Both the position numbers and the translations under genes were made by a program. Shown piece by piece: positions 59,370-64,000 of a stretch of DNA of 64,000 nucleotides; position 1 is the first letter of the stretch, and each line of letters opens with the position of its first letter. Below the pieces are notes generated by a model. The model was not told the DNA's origin and made no database searches. It worked only from the letters and a program-made list of their open reading frames with translations. Origin of the DNA: Pseudomonas songnenensis (GTDB taxonomy: Bacteria; Pseudomonadota; Gammaproteobacteria; Pseudomonadales; Pseudomonadaceae); the NCBI RefSeq assembly GCF_003696315.1, contig NZ_RFFN01000004.1, forward strand, positions 132,673-196,672, read 5' to 3'.

Positions 59370-60392
59370 ATGATTGAAATAAAAAGGGAAAAGAAATTTT
59401 TTGCGCTGGGCGAAATGCGCCTCGAAAATGGCGAACGCCTGCGCAATGCGCGGCTCTGCTATCAGGTAGTGGGCACGCCGAACCGCGCGCGGGACAACCT
59501 CGTGCTGATTCCGAGCTACTACGGCGGCACACATTGGGGCAGCCTGCCCCTGCTTGGTGCGGATGGCCCGCTGGCAGGTGGCGATTACTGCGTGGTGCTG
59601 ACCAACCTGTTCGGCGCAGGCTGGTCGACGTCGCCGAGCAACGCTGCGCCCGGTCAGGGCGCAGCGGACTTCCCGCGGGTCGGCCTGCTGGACAACGTGA
59701 GGGCGCAGAAAGCGTTGCTCGATCGGTTGTATGGCGACGACTGGCAGCTCGCCCTGGTCAGCGGCTGGTCCATGGGCGGCATGCAGACGCTGTTCTGGGC
59801 AATGGCCTATCCGGAGCGGATGCGCGCCATCCTGCCGTTCTGCTGCACGGCACGCTGCTGGCCGCACAACCGGGTGTTTCTCGAAGGGGTGAAGGCGGCG
59901 CTGTGTGCCGACGCGGCCTGGCAGGGCGGTTGCTACGCCACGCCGCCGGAACGCGGGCTGCGTGCCTTTGGCCGCGTCTATGCCGGCTGGGCCTATTCGC
60001 AGGCGTTCTATCGTCATGAGCTGTGGCGCGAGCTGGGCTTCGAGAGCCTGGAGGCGCTGCTCGACTACTGGGAACAGGATCATCTGGAGCAGGACGCCAA
60101 CGACCTGCTCTGCGTGCTGCATACCTGGCAATCGGCCGACCCGGCCCGCAGTTTCGCTGCCGGCTCGCTGGCCGAAGCGCTGGGTCGCATCCGTGCGCGG
60201 TCCATCCTGATGCCCGGCAGCAGCGATCTGTATTTCACCGTCGAGGATGCCCGCCACGAGGCCGCGCTGATTCCGGGTGCCGAGTTACGGGTGCTCGAAT
60301 CGGACTGGGGGCACTGCGCCGGTGGGCCGGGCCGCAGCGCGCCTGCCATGCGTCAGGTGTTCGCGGCAATGGCCGAACTGCTTGGCCGCTAA
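59370..60392 (+). CDS. MetX-like alpha/beta-hydrolase
   Basis: This 340-residue protein of the homoserine acetyltransferase-like alpha/beta-hydrolase family has LCYQVVGTPNRARDNLVLIPSYYGGTH, the nucleophile elbow SGWSMGGMQT (Ser134) and the C-terminal acid and base MPGSSDLYFTVED and ESDWGHCAGGPG. True MetX proteins use GGSMGG and work in methionine synthesis. The changed elbow and the lack of met genes suggest a hydrolase of some ester or amide. The ATG at 59370 has GGAG eight bases upstream. It is the only plus-strand gene in the ABC/glnT cluster and separates the transporter genes into two parts. Confidence 0.83.
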   Translation: MIEIKREKKFFALGEMRLENGERLRNARLCYQVVGTPNRARDNLVLIPSYYGGTHWGSLPLLGADGPLAGGDYCVVLTNLFGAGWSTSPSNAAPGQGAADFPRVGLLDNVRAQKALLDRLYGDDWQLALVSGWSMGGMQTLFWAMAYPERMRAILPFCCTARCWPHNRVFLEGVKAALCADAAWQGGCYATPPERGLRAFGRVYAGWAYSQAFYRHELWRELGFESLEALLDYWEQDHLEQDANDLLCVLHTWQSADPARSFAAGSLAEALGRIRARSILMPGSSDLYFTVEDARHEAALIPGAELRVLESDWGHCAGGPGRSAPAMRQVFAAMAELLGR

Positions 60393-60394
60393 CC

Positions 60395-61240
60395 TCAGCC
60401 GGCCACGGCGCTGAGTCTGGCTAGCTGCTCGAGGTCGGTCTGCATGCCGGAGGTTTCGCGGATGCGGGTGAGGATCTCGCGCTTGAGCTCGGTGAATTCT
60501 GGCGCAAGCTTCATGTCCTGATGCCGCTGGGCCGGCAGCGGCACCTCGTAGATCGAATCGATGCGCCCGGGGCGTGGCGCCATCAGCACGATGCGGCTGC
60601 CCAGATAGATGGCTTCTTCGACATCGTGGGTGACGAACAGGATGGTGCTCTTTTCCAGCCGGTGCACATGGCGGATCAGGTCGTGCATGACTTCGCGGGT
60701 CTGCGCATCCAGCGCACCGAACGGCTCGTCCATCAGCAGCGTCGCGGGTTTGGGCAGCAGGGCGCGGGCAATGGCAACGCGTTGCTTCATGCCGCCGGAG
60801 AGCTGGCTGGGGTAGGCATCGGCGAAGCGCGTCAGGCCCATCAGATTGAGCAGGGCATCGGCGCGGCCGGCGGCGGACTCCACGTCTCCATCGTGGCGCA
60901 CGGTGTCGCCGATCACCTTGAGCTGGCGGCAGAACTTGATGTTCTGCATCACCGTCAGCCAGGGGTAGAGGCTGTAGTGCTGGAAGACCATGGCGCGGTC
61001 GACGCCAGGGCCGTCGATGGGCTTGCCGTCGAGCAGGATCTCGCCACGGCTCAACGTTTCCAGCCCGGCGATGATGCGCAGCAGCGTGGATTTGCCGCAG
61101 CCCGACGCGCCGACGAAGGTGACGAACTCGTTGGGCTGGATATCCAGGTCGATCGACTGCAGCGCCTGCACCTCACGGCGCTCGCTGACGAAGGTCTTGC
61201 CGACCTGGCGTACACGAATCTTGGCATCGGACATGGTCAT
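60395..61240 (-). CDS. ABC transporter ATP-binding protein (NitT/TauT type)
   Basis: This 281-residue ATPase has Walker A GASGCGKST, Q-loop FQHYSLYPW, signature LSGGMKQR, Walker B LLMDEPFGALD and switch histidine VTHDVEE. It energises import with the permease at 61237. The ATG at 61240 overlaps the permease stop (ATGA). The C-terminal extension ends ETSGMQTDLEQLARLSAVAG. Confidence 0.92.
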   Translation of the reverse strand: MTMSDAKIRVRQVGKTFVSERREVQALQSIDLDIQPNEFVTFVGASGCGKSTLLRIIAGLETLSRGEILLDGKPIDGPGVDRAMVFQHYSLYPWLTVMQNIKFCRQLKVIGDTVRHDGDVESAAGRADALLNLMGLTRFADAYPSQLSGGMKQRVAIARALLPKPATLLMDEPFGALDAQTREVMHDLIRHVHRLEKSTILFVTHDVEEAIYLGSRIVLMAPRPGRIDSIYEVPLPAQRHQDMKLAPEFTELKREILTRIRETSGMQTDLEQLARLSAVAG

Positions 61241-62118
61241 TTCCTCATCCAGGGAAAGGCGCGGCGGTGCAACCAGCGGAAGGCCTGATCGGTGATCAGG
61301 CCGATGAGACCGATCAGCAGGATGCCGGCGAAGATCTTGTCGGTGTGCATGTAGCGCTGCGCCTTGAGAATGGCGTAGCCGAGGCCGGAGTTGGCCGCGA
61401 CCAGTTCGGCCACCACCAGGTAGGTCCAGGCCCAGCCGCAGGTGATGCGCAGGGTGTCGAGCAGCGCCGGCTTGGCCGAAGGCAGGATCACCAGCTTGAC
61501 GATTTCGCCCCGATTGGCGCCCATGGTCTGCGCCGCCTCGATCTGCGCCATGGGTACGCGGCGCACGTCTTCGGCGACCATCAGCACCATCTGGAAAAAG
61601 GTGCCGATGAAGATGATCAGCACCTTGGAGCCTTCGTCGATGCCGACCCAGAGCATCACCAGCGGAATGAAGGCGACGGCCGGCATGTAGCGAATGAAGT
61701 CGGTGAGCGGTTCTAGAAAGGCCTGCACCGGCCGGTACGTGCCGATGTACAGCCCCAGCGGCAGGGCGATCAGCGCCGAGGCGCCGAAGCCCGCCATGAC
61801 CCGCCAGACGCTGATGCCGATATCCCCCAGCAGCCCCTCGCTGGTCCACCAGCGACCGATGCGCTCAAGCACTGCGCCGGGGCTCGGCATAAACATCGGG
61901 TCGGCCAGGCCGAGGGCGGTCCATAGCCACCAGATGGCGAAGGGCAGGCTCAGCCCGGCGCCAGTTAGCAGCCAGGCACTGCGCCGCGAGAGGTCGCCGC
62001 GAATGCGCCAGAAACTGCCTTTGCGCACCACCTGCTCTGCGGCCTGTGCAGCGGGCACTGGCGGTTGCGTCTGCTGCGCGACGGTGGCCGTGCTGGGAAT
62101 GCTGAGCTGTGCGGTCAT
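61237..62118 (-). CDS. ABC transporter permease (NitT/TauT type)
   Basis: This 293-residue inner membrane permease has about six membrane segments and the cytoplasmic EAA loop QIEAAQTMGANRGEIVKLVILPSAKPALL that docks the ATPase. A charged 40-residue N-terminal tail precedes the first helix. It overlaps both neighbours by four bases. The likely partner is the periplasmic protein encoded at 56780. Confidence 0.92.
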   Translation of the reverse strand: MTAQLSIPSTATVAQQTQPPVPAAQAAEQVVRKGSFWRIRGDLSRRSAWLLTGAGLSLPFAIWWLWTALGLADPMFMPSPGAVLERIGRWWTSEGLLGDIGISVWRVMAGFGASALIALPLGLYIGTYRPVQAFLEPLTDFIRYMPAVAFIPLVMLWVGIDEGSKVLIIFIGTFFQMVLMVAEDVRRVPMAQIEAAQTMGANRGEIVKLVILPSAKPALLDTLRITCGWAWTYLVVAELVAANSGLGYAILKAQRYMHTDKIFAGILLIGLIGLITDQAFRWLHRRAFPWMRK

Positions 62119-62924
62119 GCGGGAACCTCCTGCATAGCGGTGGGCACATCCAGTTCGACGCGTTGCCAGCCACCGGCCGCCGGATAACGGCCGAGCGCGG
62201 CGAGGTCCGCGGCGGGCAGACTGGCGGGGTCGGCGAAGTTCCAGTAGCTCGACAGCAGGGCGTCGCCGACGCGGCCGGGCAGCGTTGAATGGGTGATCTG
62301 CCAGGGCGTGGCGCCGTTGCGATGGCGGCCGAAGGACAGCTCGCAGGCCAGCAACTGTGGCCGCAGCGCGGGGCCGACGGCGGCAAGCTGGTCACGCAGA
62401 TGGCCTGCGCTGGTCGGCAACAGAATCGGTCGCTCGGCGGCGAACAGGAAGTAATCGCCCGCCACCAGCAGGCAGGCCTGGCGGGCCGGCTGTTTTGCCG
62501 CCCTCAACCAAAGGCCCCAGTGGACGCCATCGGATTCGGGCAGGCGCTGCCAGATTTCGTGGTAGCTGCCGTCCAGCCCGTCCTCCAGCAGCCGCTCCGG
62601 GGTCTCGAAGCGCATCAGGCCGATATCCGCAGGCCCGCCCGCTGGCTGGAAGTCGATCAGCCGATGCCACTGGCAAATATCGCCGTTGAGCTCGGTGATG
62701 CCGGCGAAGCCGGCCTGTTCGCTCAGCGCCAGCTGCTGGGCATGGCTGCAGGTTTCCAGTGATGCGGCCAGCGGCAGTGTTTGTGGCCGTTGCAGGCGGA
62801 TATCGGCGTGCAGGCTGGCGGTCTGCAGCCAGTAGACCTCACTGGTTTCGTCGCGCAGGCCGGCCGTCGTGGTCAGCAGGCGGCGGCGCCAGACGCCGAG
62901 ATAGGCATCGGGAACGGTTTTCAT
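62115..62924 (-). CDS. Uncharacterised protein in the ABC/creatininase operon
   Basis: I do not recognise this 269-residue protein with certainty. It starts MKTVPDAYLGVWRRRLLTTTAGLRDETSEVYWLQTASLHADIRLQRPQ and has many Trp and Tyr residues and predicted beta strands (ICQWHRLIDFQPAGGPADIGLMRFE, GVHWGLWLR, LVAGDYFLFAAER, LACELSFGRHRNGATPWQITHSTLP). The WRR...VYWLQT opening with repeated strand pattern suggests a small beta-barrel of lipocalin type that could bind the transported compound or an intermediate. No signal peptide or catalytic motif is visible. It overlaps the permease gene by four bases. Confidence 0.7.
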   Translation of the reverse strand: MKTVPDAYLGVWRRRLLTTTAGLRDETSEVYWLQTASLHADIRLQRPQTLPLAASLETCSHAQQLALSEQAGFAGITELNGDICQWHRLIDFQPAGGPADIGLMRFETPERLLEDGLDGSYHEIWQRLPESDGVHWGLWLRAAKQPARQACLLVAGDYFLFAAERPILLPTSAGHLRDQLAAVGPALRPQLLACELSFGRHRNGATPWQITHSTLPGRVGDALLSSYWNFADPASLPAADLAALGRYPAAGGWQRVELDVPTAMQEVPA

Positions 62925-62973
62925 GGGTAATGCTCCGCAAATGGCGTGCTTCGGACGCGATCAGGCTTAGGAG

Positions 62974-63627
62974 TCATGGCGATCCCTCCAGCAGGCTCAA
63001 CAGCCCATGGCTGTCGATCACGCTGCCGAACAGGCCGCCTTCCACCTCGATCATCGCCAGCGCAGCCGCATGCAGTTGCGGGTCGGACGAGGCGCAGGCG
63101 TCGCGGACGGTCAGGCAGTCGAAACCAAGGTCGATGGCCTGTCGCAGGGTCGAGGCCACGCAGACCTCGGTGGTCACGCCGGTCAGGATCAGCCGCTCGA
63201 TGCCGCGGCGGCGCAGGATCAGTTCGAGATCGGTATGGGCGAAAGCGCTGTAGCCGGGTTTGTCGATCACCGGCTCGCCAGCGCGTGGTTGCAGTTCGTC
63301 GATCAGGTCATGGCCGAATTCGCCGCGCACCAGCAGGCGGCCAAGGGGGCCGGGGCTGCCGATGGGGGCGCCGGTCGCTTTGGCACGGCGGCGTTTGGGG
63401 GCGGGCAGGTCGGAGAGATCCGGACGATGGCCTTCACGGGTGTGCACGACCAGCATGCCCAGGCTGCGTGTGCGATCCAGTAGTGCCTGGATCGCCGGGA
63501 TCGGTGCACGCAGGCGGCTGACGTCCATGCCGGCCTGGTCGGCGTAACCGCCCAGCGCGCAGAAGTCGCGCTGCATGTCGATCACCAGCAGCGCCGTGCG
63601 CGCGGGGTGCAGGTCTTTCAGGCTCAC
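62974..63627 (-). CDS. Isochorismatase-like cysteine hydrolase
   Basis: This 217-residue hydrolase has the catalytic triad Asp17 (LLVIDMQRDFC), Lys123 (IDKPGYSAF) and Cys156 (GVTTEVCVAST). The family includes N-carbamoylsarcosine amidohydrolase, biuret hydrolase and ureidoacrylate amidohydrolase (RutB), all of which cut C-N bonds and release ammonia and CO2. Its overall pattern is closest to the RutB/biuret group among those I can compare. It starts with GTG, overlapping the creatininase-family stop by four bases (GTGA). The creatininase neighbour suggests sequential opening of a ring or cleavage of an amide. Confidence 0.83.
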   Translation of the reverse strand: MSLKDLHPARTALLVIDMQRDFCALGGYADQAGMDVSRLRAPIPAIQALLDRTRSLGMLVVHTREGHRPDLSDLPAPKRRRAKATGAPIGSPGPLGRLLVRGEFGHDLIDELQPRAGEPVIDKPGYSAFAHTDLELILRRRGIERLILTGVTTEVCVASTLRQAIDLGFDCLTVRDACASSDPQLHAAALAMIEVEGGLFGSVIDSHGLLSLLEGSP

Positions 63628-64000
63628 AGGGCGAACTCCTTGCACACCGCGGCGGCGATGCCTTCGACGATGTCGTGGGCCAGCCGCTGGCCTTTCGCCG
63701 CGCTGGAGCCCCTGGCCGAGGACAGCACCCCGGAGGGCGGCACCCATTCGGTACGGGTGGGGTACATGTCGTAGGGCGGGAAGTCGGCCGGGGCGTCGTC
63801 GGGAATCTTCTCCAGCGCCACCAGCTGCGGATGGAAGTGCAGCATCAGCGAGGTCTCGATCACCGCAGCATGCTCCAGCGCGAAACCGGGAAAGCCTTCC
63901 GGGAAGATGTCGGTCAGGGTCTGCTCGTGGCAGAAGTCCCAGTGCTCCAGGCGCATCACCTCCAGCGCGGCGTCCGGCCCGAGGTCGCGCAGCGCCAGCT
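63624..64000 (-). CDS. Creatininase-family amidohydrolase (5' part outside window)
   Basis: The C-terminal 125 or so residues of a creatininase-family protein are visible, and the frame runs past the window edge. The FALEHAAVIETSLMLHFHPQLV segment corresponds to the metal-binding and substrate part of the family (EHA...ETS). The end is YPTRTEWVPPSGVLSSARGSSAAKGQRLAHDIVEGIAAAVCKEF, the typical GxxxxASAEKG-like tail. Creatininases hydrolyse cyclic or linear amides using zinc or manganese. It leads into the cysteine hydrolase gene with a four-base overlap. Confidence 0.85.
   Translation of the reverse strand, partial: LALRDLGPDAALEVMRLEHWDFCHEQTLTDIFPEGFPGFALEHAAVIETSLMLHFHPQLVALEKIPDDAPADFPPYDMYPTRTEWVPPSGVLSSARGSSAAKGQRLAHDIVEGIAAAVCKEFAL

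Noticed and set aside
1-64000. CRISPR arrays, insertion sequences, prophage or defence systems
   Set aside because: No regularly spaced repeats, transposase, integrase, capsid, restriction or toxin-antitoxin genes were seen on either strand.

Overview
The window is a gene-dense, GC-rich chromosomal segment that looks like a Pseudomonas of the stutzeri group (Stutzerimonas) or a close relative. The evidence is the nirBD block with a PP2C/kinase gene, a NosP-NahK pair beside pqqF and a porin, a BI-1/tusDCBE/ybiB block, a DUF1652-type protein, and a light-response gene set of the kind described in Pseudomonas putida. I see no phage, transposase, CRISPR array, rRNA or plasmid functions. One tRNA gene (tRNA-Ser, anticodon TGA) is present. 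All products were assigned by reading motifs, with no database search.

Layout. (1) 421-8946, plus strand: an apparent phytate/phosphate-ester scavenging operon. It encodes a TonB-dependent receptor, a dual-domain beta-propeller phytase lipoprotein, a private ExbB-ExbD-TonB motor and a Tat-exported PhoX-like phosphatase, behind a candidate Pho box. (2) 8955-14144: a hybrid sensor kinase and a UvrD-like helicase. (3) 14141-20083, minus strand: assimilatory nitrite reduction (nirB, nirD, a formate/nitrite channel, and a PP2C-Ser/Thr-kinase fusion). A near-consensus sigma-54 promoter precedes it, followed by a leader with a strong terminator and three hexaloop hairpins that fit ANTAR (NasT-type) antitermination. 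(4) 20237-24068: a sirtuin deacylase, a HemN paralogue that has lost the radical-SAM cysteines and sits behind an Anr/Dnr-like box, and a chemoreceptor.

(5) 24100-42921 is the most coherent system, a blue-light response island. It has an eight-gene, tightly overlapped minus-strand operon (DUF523/DUF1722, LitR-type MerR, photolyase, NTF2-like, SDR, FAD oxidoreductase, DUF1365, cyclopropane-synthase-like methyltransferase). It also has yfcH and hemH, a GGDEF-EAL protein beside a short LOV photoreceptor, a five-gene folE operon, a DUF6482-like gene, a DCC-family gene and a second LitR-type regulator. The control regions carry many TGTACA elements, some spaced exactly as in the consensus reported for P. 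putida PplR1. The likely logic is LOV photoreceptor plus LitR regulators controlling DNA repair, membrane-lipid modification and pterin supply.

(6) 42956-51029: pqqF, a porin, and the NO-sensing NosP with its hybrid kinase NahK. (7) 51068-55509: glutathionyl-hydroquinone reductase, ybiB, tusEBCD, a BI-1 family protein and tRNA-Ser. (8) 55834-64000: a DUF1652-like protein, a TetR regulator, and a nitrogen-compound cluster (ABC transporter, type III glutamine synthetase, MetX-like alpha/beta hydrolase, cysteine hydrolase, and a creatininase-family gene cut by the window edge) whose substrate I cannot name.
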